NCBI GenBank assembly: GCA_018715105.1
Contig: DVMG01000159.1
Span: forward strand, 1-14,056
Direction: 5' to 3'
DNA: 14,056 nucleotides
DNA from: Candidatus Ventricola intestinavium
GTDB taxonomy: Bacteria > Bacillota > Clostridia > Christensenellales > Aristaeellaceae
Part shown: piece by piece, positions 1-6,638 of the stretch
Layout of the letters: each line of letters opens with the position of its first letter
Position numbering within the stretch: position 1 is the stretch's first letter
Made by a program: the position numbers and the translations under genes
Notes under the pieces: model-generated
The model's input: only the letters and a program-made list of their open reading frames with translations
Database searches by the model: none
What the model was told of the DNA's origin: nothing

Positions 1-40
1 CCGCGAATGCCGATTGAACCCCAAGACAGGAGGAATGCAC

Positions 41-700
41 ATGAAGGATATGACCCTCATCGAGCAATATATGGTGTGCGCCGCCGATGAGAAAGGCAGG
101 ATTTCCAGCTTCAACCGGGAGCGGCAGGTGTGTCTGGTCGCGGCAGGGCTTTTGCAGATGCAGATGGAAGGAATTCTTGAGATCGATGAAAAAGCCGTTA
201 CGGTCACCGGCGCACTGCCGGAGGGAATGACGCGCCTGGCCTCGCTGTATCGCTTCCTTGATCAGGGGAGCCCGGTCAAGATGGAAAGGATCCTTTCGGA
301 ATATAACTTCTCGCTGAACGATAAACGCCTGTGCGAATTGATGGAGGATGTGGGCGGAAGCCTCGTCAAAATGGGCCTGGCCAGGGAAGCGAAGACCGGC
401 TTTTTTGGAGACAGAAAGGGCTTTATTCCGGAGCGGGAGGCGATTCATGGCGTCATCGACATGGTGCGTGCCGAACTTCTGGAAGACGGGGAAATCACCG
501 AGGATGTCGCCGCGCTCGTGGTGCTGCTGGAGCGCGGCAAGTGCCTGAAGACCTATTTTTCCGAGTTTGAGCGCAGGGAGATGCAGGAGAAAATCGACCG
601 GATATCCGATACACCGAAAGGCAGGATGGTGCGCAAAATGGTGGAAACCATTGATGACATGATGGGCGCATTTGTCACCAGCCTGATGCTGCTCTCCTGA
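41..700 (+). CDS. GPP34 (GOLPH3-like) family protein
   Basis: A 219-residue soluble protein with no signal peptide or membrane segment. The opening MTLIEQYMVCAADEKGRIS is followed by a 'LVAAGLLQMQMEG.LEID' segment and then by paired helices. Next come a 'GFFGDRKGFIPERE' hairpin-like segment and a 'DVAALVVLLERGKCLKTYF' segment. This matches the pattern of bacterial GPP34 proteins: a 'TL.E...L...D..G' start, 'L.dgrl.....', then a beta-hairpin and 'd.r.aaLv.Ll...gl'. Eukaryotic GOLPH3 binds phosphatidylinositol-4-phosphate and retains Golgi glycosyltransferases. Bacterial members are of unknown function. The ATG at 41 is chosen because AGGAGG at 28-33 sits 7 bases upstream; the earlier in-frame TTG (14) and ATG (35) are badly placed. 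It ends 16 bases before a small MerR-like gene, so the two are probably cotranscribed. The family call rests on recalled pattern only. Confidence 0.7.
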   Translation: MKDMTLIEQYMVCAADEKGRISSFNRERQVCLVAAGLLQMQMEGILEIDEKAVTVTGALPEGMTRLASLYRFLDQGSPVKMERILSEYNFSLNDKRLCELMEDVGGSLVKMGLAREAKTGFFGDRKGFIPEREAIHGVIDMVRAELLEDGEITEDVAALVVLLERGKCLKTYFSEFERREMQEKIDRISDTPKGRMVRKMVETIDDMMGAFVTSLMLLS

Positions 701-716
701 GAAAGGCCGGTGAAGA

Positions 717-974
717 ATGTCAAGGCAGAGAAAAATGGAGGTCATTGAGCAGGCGGAGTATGTGACAATCGGTGAGCTGGTCAGGCTGACGGGCGTTCGT
801 TACAGCACACTCAAGTTTTACACCGAAGAAGGGCTCCTGCATTTTGAACAGGCGGAGGAAAATCTCACCCGGCGTTACCGCAGGCAGGAAAGCGTGGTAC
901 GCATTACGCTCATCCGTTCCCTGCGCGCCGAGGGGAAATCCATTCCCGAAATCAAGGCCATGCTCCTGCCGTAA
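717..974 (+). CDS. Small MerR-type HTH DNA-binding protein
   Basis: An 85-residue protein that is almost entirely one MerR winged-helix domain. YVTIGELVRLTGVRYSTLKF (residues about 14-33) is the HTH, followed by Y-TEEGLL and an 'RRYRRQESVVRITLIRSLR' recognition wing. It ends with the helix GKSIPEIKAMLLP. Typical MerR regulators run to 110-150 residues or more, with a dimerisation coiled coil and an effector domain; both are missing here. It may therefore work as a stand-alone DNA-binding module, like excisionase or small HTH_17 proteins, or depend on a partner. The GPP34-like gene just upstream is the obvious candidate partner or target, but that is inference. The ribosome binding site is weak (a GAAAGG stretch about 10 bases before the ATG); translational coupling to the upstream gene is possible. 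An in-frame ATG at 735 is an alternative start. Confidence 0.75.
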   Translation: MSRQRKMEVIEQAEYVTIGELVRLTGVRYSTLKFYTEEGLLHFEQAEENLTRRYRRQESVVRITLIRSLRAEGKSIPEIKAMLLP

Positions 975-1065
975 GGCACGTGGGACAAAAAACGATGTCT
1001 GAAATCCCTTTCGGCTTTGTGCAATCCATGAATGCGGAGAGGATCAGCGGCCGTAAAGGCGTTAA

Positions 1066-1106
1066 AAGCGCCTCAATTTTGTAAAAAATACAAAATTGAG
1101 GCGCTT
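1066..1106 (+). terminator. 18-bp perfect hairpin, probable terminator of the MerR gene
   Basis: The arms 1066-1083 (AAGCGCCTCAATTTTGTA) and 1089-1106 are perfectly complementary, with a five-A loop. The stem is followed by TTATTTTG, a broken T tract, so it could stop transcription coming from the GPP34/MerR pair. It ends only 14 bases before the -35 box of the amino acid transporter promoter. The half-site ATTTTGTA also recurs at 1107-1114, so it could alternatively be, or include, an operator. Confidence 0.6.
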
Positions 1107-1120
1107 ATTTTGTATTTTGA

Positions 1121-1149
1121 TTGACATTTCCCGTGCGCGGCAGTAAGAT
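1121..1149 (+). promoter_or_regulatory. SigmaA-type promoter of the amino acid transporter operon
   Basis: A perfect TTGACA -35 box (1121-1126), a 17-base spacer and TAAGAT (1144-1149, 4 of 6 matches). Transcription should start near 1156, giving a leader of about 55 bases before the ATG at 1210. The leader is GC-rich, and I recognise no riboswitch or T-box in it. Confidence 0.75.
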
Positions 1150-1209
1150 ATGCGTATTCAAAACGTGCGGGCGGCCTGGCCGGCCCCACGTGACCGGGAG
1201 GATAAAAAG

Positions 1210-2010
1210 ATGAAAAGGATTGCTGCTGGAATGCTGGCGCTCCTGCTTGCGCTGGCCGCCGCCGCGGGCGTGTGCGAAACATTGAAGGTGGGCATGGAAT
1301 GCAATTATGCTCCTTATAACTGGACCCAGAGCGGGGAGAGCGAGGAGGCCGTGGCCATTGCCGCCGGCGGCTATGCCGATGGATACGACGTGCGCATCGC
1401 CAAGATCATTGCGCAGGAACTGGGCAGAGAGCTTGAAATCGTCAAAACAGAGTGGGACGGCCTGGCTCCCGCGCTGATGAGCGGAAAGATCGACTGCATC
1501 ATCGCCGGCATGAGCCCCACGGAGGAGCGCAAGGTGACGATTGACTTCACCGATCCGTATTACACCACCGAGCTGTGCGTCGTCGTGCGCAAGGACAGCG
1601 CCTATGCCGGTGCGCAGTCCCTCGCTGATTTTGCCGGCGCAAAGATCACCGGGCAGCTCAATACGTTCCATTATAATGTGATCGATCAGATCCCCGACGT
1701 GTCCAAGCAGCCTGCGATGGAGACCTTCCCGGCGATGATGGTCGCTGTGACGGCCGGCGCCATTGACGGCTATATCGCAGACCGCCCGGGCGCGGTATCC
1801 GCCATCACCTCCAACCCCGAGCTGACCTATGTCTCCTTTGAAGAGGGAAACGGGTTTGAAATCTCGGCGGACGACAGCCAGATCGCCGTGGGCGTGCAGA
1901 AGGGCAGCGAGCTGGCGGGGCAGATCAACGCCATCCTCGCTGAAATCACGGAGGAAGAGCGCAACGCGATCATGGATGCGGTGGTTGCGGCCCAGCCTCT
2001 GAGCGAATAA
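1210..2010 (+). CDS. Polar amino acid ABC transporter substrate-binding protein
   Basis: A 266-residue exported protein of the SBP_bac_3 family, which captures an amino acid outside the membrane and delivers it to the permease. Residues 1-20 form a signal peptide (MKR, then an Ala/Leu-rich core). The mature part shows the family hallmarks: LKVGMECNYAPYNW (25-38), GYDVRIAKIIAQELGRE (58-74), DGLAPALMSGKIDCIIAGMS (83-102) and ERKVTIDFTDPYY (106-118). R107 is expected to hold the substrate carboxylate, and D191 in ADRPGA sits near the usual amino-group ligand. The substrate cannot be read reliably. The sequence around Cys22 is A-G-V-C, which is not a standard lipobox because Val is at -1, so membrane anchoring as a lipoprotein is doubtful. 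GGGAGG at 1196-1201 sets the start at 1210 rather than upstream in-frame ATGs. It is the first gene of the importer operon. Confidence 0.93.
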   Translation: MKRIAAGMLALLLALAAAAGVCETLKVGMECNYAPYNWTQSGESEEAVAIAAGGYADGYDVRIAKIIAQELGRELEIVKTEWDGLAPALMSGKIDCIIAGMSPTEERKVTIDFTDPYYTTELCVVVRKDSAYAGAQSLADFAGAKITGQLNTFHYNVIDQIPDVSKQPAMETFPAMMVAVTAGAIDGYIADRPGAVSAITSNPELTYVSFEEGNGFEISADDSQIAVGVQKGSELAGQINAILAEITEEERNAIMDAVVAAQPLSE

Positions 2011-2021
2011 AGCATGCAGGG

Positions 2022-2056
2022 GGGACTGCCTGAAGGACGCAGGCAGTCCCTTTTTT
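2022..2056 (+). terminator. Intra-operon intrinsic terminator after the binding protein gene
   Basis: An 11-bp stem, GGGACTGCCTG (2022-2032) paired with CAGGCAGTCCC (2040-2050), a 7-base loop and then six T (2051-2056). It begins 12 bases after the binding protein stop and lies 33 bases before the permease start. No separate promoter is obvious in the gap, so partial read-through would make binding protein exceed permease and ATPase. Confidence 0.9.
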
Positions 2057-2089
2057 CACGCAGAACGAGAGAAAGAGGAGAATCTCCAG

Positions 2090-2893
2090 ATGCCGACAAC
2101 ATTCTTTGGCTGGGTGGGCTTTTTGCTGGAGCAATATGGCCCCCTGTTTGCCTCCGGCACAGCCATGACGCTGCTTATCTCCCTGACGGGCACCGTGCTT
2201 GGCTTTGTGCTTGGCCTGCTTGTGGCCATTGTGCGCACCGTGGAGCTGCCGCGCGGGGCCGGGCGTGTGCGCCGTGCGCTGCTGGGGTGTGCGCATGCGC
2301 TGATGAACGTATATATCCAGGTGTTCCGGGGCACGCCCATGATCGTGCAGGCCATGGTGATCTACTACGGTTCCATGCAGTATCTGGGCCTTGACATGGA
2401 TCACACGGCCGCGGCCATCTTCGTGATTTCCATCAACACGGGCGCATACATGGCCGAAATTATCCGCGGAGGCATCATTTCCGTGGATAAAGGCCAGTTT
2501 GAGGCCGCGCATGCCATCGGCATGACCCATTGGCAGACGATGACCACGGTTGTGCTGCCGCAGGCCATCCGCAACATCCTGCCCAGCGTGGGCAATGAAT
2601 TCATTGTCAACATCAAGGACTCCTCCGTGCTCAATGTCATCGCGGTGAGCGAGCTGTTTTTCCAGGCCAAGAGCGCGGCGGGCACATATTTCCGCTATTT
2701 TGAGGTGTATTTCATTGTCGCGGTCATCTATCTCGTGCTTACGCTGACGGTCAGCCGGATTCTGCGCCTGGTCGAGAAGAAGATGGATGGTCCGGACAGC
2801 TATGTCATTCACGGCTCGCAGAGCGACAGCCGCGCGGAAATCAAGGTGTCGGCTGAAAATGAGAAGGAGGTCGTCAAGCGATGGGAAGCGTAA
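2090..2893 (+). CDS. Polar amino acid ABC transporter permease (HisM/GlnP type)
   Basis: A 267-residue inner membrane permease of the HisM/GlnP/YecS class. Hydrophobic segments appear at about residues 20-50, 84-103, 107-124, 179-193 and 205-226. FRGTP (79-83) is the characteristic family motif. The cytoplasmic EAA coupling loop, which docks onto the ATPase, runs from E138-A-A through G144 to L156-P157, followed by QAIRNILPSVGNEFI. The last 35 residues are hydrophilic and charged, longer than in many relatives. GAGGAG (2075-2080) precedes the ATG by 9 bases. The 3' end overlaps the ATPase gene by 13 bases, indicating translational coupling. Only one permease is encoded, so a homodimer is expected. 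Confidence 0.93.
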   Translation: MPTTFFGWVGFLLEQYGPLFASGTAMTLLISLTGTVLGFVLGLLVAIVRTVELPRGAGRVRRALLGCAHALMNVYIQVFRGTPMIVQAMVIYYGSMQYLGLDMDHTAAAIFVISINTGAYMAEIIRGGIISVDKGQFEAAHAIGMTHWQTMTTVVLPQAIRNILPSVGNEFIVNIKDSSVLNVIAVSELFFQAKSAAGTYFRYFEVYFIVAVIYLVLTLTVSRILRLVEKKMDGPDSYVIHGSQSDSRAEIKVSAENEKEVVKRWEA

Positions 2894-3612
2894 TTGAGGT
2901 CCAGGGGCTTAAAAAGTCGTTTGGCAGCCATGAGGTGCTCCGCGGCATCGATCTTTCGGCCGATCAGGGGCAGGTGACGTGCATCATCGGCTCCTCCGGT
3001 TCGGGAAAGTCCACGCTCCTACGCTGCATCAACCTGTTGGAAACGCCGGACGAGGGGCGCATCCTCTATCATGGGCAGGATATTCTCTCGGGGGAGGTGA
3101 ACATGCCGCAGTATCATGCGCGGGTGGGCATGGTCTTTCAGCAGTTCAACCTCTTTGGAAATATGGATGTGCTGGCCAACTGCATGACGGGCCAGATGAA
3201 GGTGCTCCGGCGCTCGCGGGAGGAGAGCGAGCAAAACGCGCTCAAGTATTTGAAAAAGGTCGGCATGGCCGCCTATGTCAGCGCCAAACCGCGCCAGCTT
3301 TCCGGCGGCCAGAAGCAGCGCGTGGCCATCGCCCGCACGCTGGCCATGGATCCGGAAGTGATCCTCTTTGATGAGCCGACCAGCGCGCTGGACCCGGAGA
3401 TGGTGGGCGAGGTGCTGGGCGTCATGCAGGATCTGGCACAGGATGGCATGACCATGCTTGTGGTCACGCATGAGATGGGGTTTGCCCGTGCTGTCGCCGA
3501 CCGAGTGGTTTTCATGGACGGCGGCGTCATCTGTGAGCAGGGCGAGCCCGCGCAGGTGCTCGCTGCGCCCCAATCCGAACGGCTCAAAGCTTTTTTGGCC
3601 AGCATGCTGTAA
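2881..3612 (+). CDS. Polar amino acid ABC transporter ATP-binding protein
   Basis: A 243-residue ABC ATPase of the GlnQ/HisP group that powers the importer. All motifs are intact: Walker A GSSGSGKS (37-44), Q-loop FQQFNLF (86-92), signature LSGGQ (140-144), Walker B VILFDEP (160-166), D-loop SALD (168-171) and the switch His in VVTHEMG (H197). The tail FLASML is typical of the family. The ATG lies inside the permease 3' end (13-base overlap), with AGAAGGAGG about 10 bases upstream in the permease coding sequence. Together with the two upstream genes it completes a three-gene importer; the operon ends at the terminator at 3683-3711. Confidence 0.96.
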   Translation: MGSVIEVQGLKKSFGSHEVLRGIDLSADQGQVTCIIGSSGSGKSTLLRCINLLETPDEGRILYHGQDILSGEVNMPQYHARVGMVFQQFNLFGNMDVLANCMTGQMKVLRRSREESEQNALKYLKKVGMAAYVSAKPRQLSGGQKQRVAIARTLAMDPEVILFDEPTSALDPEMVGEVLGVMQDLAQDGMTMLVVTHEMGFARAVADRVVFMDGGVICEQGEPAQVLAAPQSERLKAFLASML

Positions 3613-3646
3613 AGGTCTTCGCGCCGCGCTTTCACCGGCCGGCGGG

Positions 3647-3658
3647 AAAGGGCCCTTT
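3647..3658. repeat. 12-bp perfect palindrome AAAGGGCCCTTT
   Basis: A self-complementary 12-base sequence between the ATPase stop and the operon terminator. It could be part of a 3' UTR hairpin or chance in GC-rich DNA. A similar palindrome, AAAGGCCTTT, lies at 11922-11931 upstream of the flavoprotein gene. Confidence 0.4.
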
Positions 3659-3682
3659 TGTGACGCCGGAACGGCCGGAATC

Positions 3683-3711
3683 CGCCGCGCTTTTTGCGCG
3701 GCGTGTTTTTT
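3683..3711 (+). terminator. Intrinsic terminator of the amino acid transporter operon
   Basis: CGCCGCGC (3683-3690) pairs fully with GCGCGGCG (3696-3703) around a five-T loop, followed by TG and six T (3706-3711). It lies 70 bases after the ATPase stop and separates the importer from the next gene. Confidence 0.9.
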
Positions 3712-3782
3712 ATGCGCTTATGATGCATCACACCCGCCTCCTCTGTGTATACATGGAGCATGAGGACAAGGAGGGAGAATGT

Positions 3783-4964
3783 GTGAAGAGGATGAAGAGC
3801 GCGGCCGCGTGGATTCTCATGGGAATGATGCTCCTGGGGGCGGCGGGCGCCGCCGCCCAGACTCAGATGCAGGTATACTTTGCCGAGGGAACGCTGGATG
3901 TGCAGCAGGCGCACAGGCTGATCGAACTGACGCAAAGAGCCTATCCCCAAGCGGAATGGACGGCTATCTGCGAGGAGGAGACGGGCGAGAGCCTGCGGGA
4001 GCGGATCCTGTCGGACAGAGCGCCGCAGATTGCCGTGTGCGCGCCGGGCGAAGCCTCTGCATGGGCCAGAGAGGGCATGCTGGCGCCGCTGGGCGGGCGC
4101 GTTGCCGATCAGGCGCAGATGCAGCCGCAGGTGATTTCCGCGTGCATGTGGGAGGGGGAGATGATCATGGCGCCGCTTGCGGCCCATCACAGGCAGATGG
4201 CCGTCAACCGGCGGATGCTGGAGCAGGAACGCCTGGGATACATGATTGACTATAAGGAGCACCCTGTCTGGTATCCGTCGGAGATGGATCAGATCCTGGA
4301 AGAGTTTTATCTCTCCGGCACAGCGGCCATGGAGATATGGCCCGCCAGGGTGCAGGACTGCGCCGCCATCGAGGCGCTGATCCAGTCGATCTATGGGGGA
4401 ACGCTGCTTTCCGAAGACGGGCAAAAAAGCCGGGCGGGGGAATCTGCCGCACTGGCCGGGCTCAGCTGGCTGCGTGACCGGGTGCAGCAGGGCGGCATCG
4501 GCATGGCTCAGAGCCGGGAGGAGGCGCTTGAACGCTTTCTCGCGGGGGAAACCGCCATTTTTATCGACTGGATGGAACGCGACAGCGCCCTCTATGCAGA
4601 GCAGCTGGAGGAAAACGGGATTGAGCTGGTGCTCATGCCCTATCCCACGACGGCCGGCCTGCCCATCCGTTCCTTTGAACTGGCGGGCGTATGCGTCTTT
4701 AAAAGCGGGCACGAGGCCGAGCAGGCGCTTGGCATTCAGGCGATGGAATTCTGGTGCGAGGATATGCAGGCGCAGCTCATTTTGGGAGACCGGGCGGTCT
4801 GGCAGGACGACGCCATCTGGCTGCCCATGATGAACGCGGGGGAGACCGGCCCGGCGCTGCGCAGCCTGCTGTGCAGCGTGCTGGATCCGGTGCTGGCCGG
4901 GCAGATCGATCCCAAGGACGCGCTTCTTGTGATCGATACAGCCCTTGAGGCGCTGCGCAAATGA
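3783..4964 (+). CDS. Orphan family-1 extracellular solute-binding protein
   Basis: A 393-residue exported protein resembling family-1 (sugar-type, MalE/UgpB-like) ABC binding proteins. A signal peptide runs to about residue 25 (KRMKS, a hydrophobic core, then GAAGAAA). Family-like segments include REGMLAPLGGRV (97-107), IYGGTLLSEDGQ (203-214), ALAGLSWLRDRVQQGG (223-238), ALERFLAGETAIFIDW (248-263) and VLMPYPTTAGLP...GVCVFKSGHEAEQAL (283-316). The middle is shorter than usual and the predicted N-lobe diverges, so the ligand cannot be guessed. No permease or ATPase for this class is nearby, and there is no Cys at the end of the signal peptide. It may serve a remote transporter or act as a sensor-type or soluble binding protein. 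The start is GTG 3783, with GGAGG at 3770-3774 8 bases upstream; the ATG at 3792 is too far from it. Confidence 0.78.
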   Translation: MKRMKSAAAWILMGMMLLGAAGAAAQTQMQVYFAEGTLDVQQAHRLIELTQRAYPQAEWTAICEEETGESLRERILSDRAPQIAVCAPGEASAWAREGMLAPLGGRVADQAQMQPQVISACMWEGEMIMAPLAAHHRQMAVNRRMLEQERLGYMIDYKEHPVWYPSEMDQILEEFYLSGTAAMEIWPARVQDCAAIEALIQSIYGGTLLSEDGQKSRAGESAALAGLSWLRDRVQQGGIGMAQSREEALERFLAGETAIFIDWMERDSALYAEQLEENGIELVLMPYPTTAGLPIRSFELAGVCVFKSGHEAEQALGIQAMEFWCEDMQAQLILGDRAVWQDDAIWLPMMNAGETGPALRSLLCSVLDPVLAGQIDPKDALLVIDTALEALRK

Positions 4965-5068
4965 CACGCCGGCCCGCGCGGCGGATCCTTCATGGATTCA
5001 GAAAAGGGGCGTGCGGAGGCATGTAAAGCGAAAAAAGCGGCAAATGTCTTAAAAAGGGAAAATTTCTC

Positions 5069-5098
5069 TTGCCAAACAAGGGGATTGTGTGATACAAT
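5069..5098 (+). promoter_or_regulatory. Promoter of rplS with extended -10
   Basis: TTGCCA (5069-5074), an 18-base spacer and TACAAT (5093-5098), with TG at 5090-5091 forming an extended -10 (TGATACAAT). The predicted leader of about 75 bases before the rplS start contains two short hairpins, CGGA/TCCG and CGGCG/CGCCG. Some Firmicutes have an L19 autoregulatory leader at this place; I cannot confirm that motif here. Confidence 0.7.
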
Positions 5099-5180
5099 CG
5101 ACTCCGTATGAAACGGACGTTCCGCTGCCGGCGAAGTCCCGCCGCGCATGAACGCCTATGATGAAAGGAGAAATCGACCC

Positions 5181-5522
5181 ATGAGCGAGATCATCCGTGC
5201 GATTGAGAGCGAGCAGCTCAAGAAGGATCTTCCCAAGTTCAACGTGGGCGACACCCTGCGTTTGATGGTGAAGGTCGTGGAGGGCGAGCGCGAGCGTCTT
5301 CAGGCGTTCGAGGGCATCTGCATCGCCAAGCGCAACGGCGGCATCCGTGAGACATTCACCGTGCGCCGCGTTTCCTATGGCATCGGTGTGGAGCGTACGT
5401 TCCCGCTGCATTCCCCGCGTCTTGATAAGATTACGGTGCTGCGCCGCGGCAAGGTTCGCCGTGCGAAGCTGTACTATCTGCGTAATCTGTCCGGCAAAGC
5501 CGCCAAGATTAAGGAGAGGTAA
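5181..5522 (+). CDS. rplS: 50S ribosomal protein L19
   Basis: A 113-residue L19, full length for the family (about 115). It has the near-invariant core: FNVGDTLRLMVKVVEGERER, LQAFEGICIAKRNGG, IRETFTVRRVSYGIGVERTF, PLHSPRLDKI and the C-terminal RRGKVRRAKLYYLRNLSGKA. L19 sits at the 30S-50S interface of the ribosome and contributes to bridge contacts. AAAGGAG (5164-5170) precedes the ATG by 10 bases; an in-frame upstream ATG at 5148 would add 11 residues absent from the family. In many bacteria rplS closes the rpsP-rimM-trmD operon. Here it has its own promoter and terminator, and the preceding gene is an unrelated binding protein. Confidence 0.98.
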   Translation: MSEIIRAIESEQLKKDLPKFNVGDTLRLMVKVVEGERERLQAFEGICIAKRNGGIRETFTVRRVSYGIGVERTFPLHSPRLDKITVLRRGKVRRAKLYYLRNLSGKAAKIKER

Positions 5523-5534
5523 TTGCGCACCAGA

Positions 5535-5561
5535 GGCCGCCGGGTTTCCGGCGGCCTTTTT
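5535..5561 (+). terminator. Intrinsic terminator after rplS
   Basis: GGCCGCCGG (5535-5543) pairs perfectly with CCGGCGGCC (5548-5556) around GTTT, followed by five T (5557-5561). It starts 12 bases after the rplS stop. Confidence 0.95.
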
Positions 5562-5636
5562 GTCATCCGGGGCGGCTGCTTTCAAGAAAGCGCCGGCCTG
5601 AAGGCAGCGATGCGTTCCATCACGGGAAAGCAGGAC

Positions 5637-5669
5637 GAAGTGGGATGAGAAAAGAAGTGGGATGAGAAA
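5637..5669. repeat. Tandem 16-bp direct repeat upstream of rbgA
   Basis: GAAGTGGGATGAGAAA occurs at 5637-5652 and again at 5654-5669, a 17-base period. It sits in the rplS-rbgA gap just before the ribosome binding site of rbgA. It is probably a small replication-slippage duplication. Confidence 0.85.
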
Positions 5670-5693
5670 TCAGGAGCGAGAGGGGGGCTGCGC

Positions 5694-6638
5694 ATGCATG
5701 ACCGGGAAGACCGGGGGGAAACCATGCTCCGCGCCGGCGAAGAGAAAATAAACTGGTATCCCGGGCACATGGCCCGCGCCAGGCGCCAGCTGGCCGGGCA
5801 GCTCGGACGTGTGGATGTGGTGGTGGAGCTGTGCGATGCGCGCATCCCGCGCGCCAGCCGGAATCCGGATCTGGACGGCATGACGGCGGGCAAGCGCCGG
5901 CTGCTTGTGCTCAACAAAGCCGACCTGGCCGAGGAGCGGCTGACGCGCGCCTGGCTGGCCTTCTACCGTGCGCAGGGGCTTGAATGCATGAGCTTTGACA
6001 GCGTAAAGGGGCGGGCCAAGGAAGTGACCAACCGCATTGAGCGCCTGGCCGGCGAGGCCGTTGAACGCATGGCGGCCCGAGGCGCCCGCAAGACCGTGCG
6101 CGCGATGATCGTGGGGGTGCCCAACGTGGGCAAGTCGACCTTTACCAACAAGCTCAACGGCGCGGCCATCGCCCGCACGGGGGACCGCCCCGGCGTGACC
6201 CGCAGCAACCAGTGGGTGCGCATCACGCCCTATCTGGAACTGCTGGACACGCCCGGCCTGCTCTGGCCCAAGATCGAGGATCAGGAGGACGCGCGTGCGC
6301 TGGCTTTCGTGGGCACGATTCGCGACAGGATCATGGATCAGCAGATGCTGGCCATCCGTCTGCTGGAACGGCTCATGCAGGACAAGCCGGAGGCGGTTGA
6401 CGCCCGCTTCCATCTGCGGGGGAAACGGGAGAGCGGTCCGGCCCTGCTGGAGGCCGCCTGCCGCGGGCGGGGATGGCTGCTTCCGGGCGGGGAAACCGAC
6501 ACGGAACGCGGCGCAGCGGTGGTGCTGGATGAATTCCGTGCGGGCAGGCTGGGCCGCGTGACGCTGCAGCTGCCCCCGAGGGCGCCGCAGGAGGAACGCG
6601 CCCGGTTTTCCCGGGAAAAAGAAGGGGATACGCCGTGA
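5694..6638 (+). CDS. rbgA: Ribosome biogenesis GTPase RbgA (YlqF)
   Basis: A 314-residue circularly permuted GTPase; RbgA is needed for late 50S subunit assembly in Bacillus. The hallmark INWYPGHMARARRQL is at residues 19-33. The G motifs appear in permuted order: G4 NKAD (74-77), then G1 GVPNVGKST (141-149), G2 PGVT (166-169) and G3 DTPG (185-188). A helical C-terminal RNA-binding domain follows, including AIRLLERLMQ (220-229) and the FRAGRLGRVTL tail (281-291). It is some 30 residues longer than Bacillus RbgA (282), partly from a charged N-terminal extension and a basic/acidic tail. The start is uncertain: ATG 5694 has a GAGGGGGG stretch about 8 bases upstream, while ATG 5724, also preceded by a G-rich stretch, would give a more family-like N-terminus. 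Its stop overlaps the rnhB start. Confidence 0.95.
   Translation: MHDREDRGETMLRAGEEKINWYPGHMARARRQLAGQLGRVDVVVELCDARIPRASRNPDLDGMTAGKRRLLVLNKADLAEERLTRAWLAFYRAQGLECMSFDSVKGRAKEVTNRIERLAGEAVERMAARGARKTVRAMIVGVPNVGKSTFTNKLNGAAIARTGDRPGVTRSNQWVRITPYLELLDTPGLLWPKIEDQEDARALAFVGTIRDRIMDQQMLAIRLLERLMQDKPEAVDARFHLRGKRESGPALLEAACRGRGWLLPGGETDTERGAAVVLDEFRAGRLGRVTLQLPPRAPQEERARFSREKEGDTP

Noticed and set aside
995..1084. A 29-codon open frame, possible leader peptide
   Set aside because: It has no convincing ribosome binding site, ends inside the hairpin and lies upstream of the transporter promoter, so it cannot be that operon's leader peptide.
2014..2394. A 126-codon + strand frame over the intra-operon terminator and permease start
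   Set aside because: It overlaps the well-supported permease in another frame and includes the terminator hairpin; it is a shadow.
3725..3753. A possible promoter for the family-1 binding protein gene (TATACA at 3748-3753)
   Set aside because: No acceptable -35 box lies at the right distance, so the promoter of this gene remains unassigned.
3273..4967. A 564-codon open frame on the - strand across the ATPase and binding protein genes
   Set aside because: It is antisense to two recognisable genes and runs through the operon terminator. Its composition is typical of a high-GC shadow frame.
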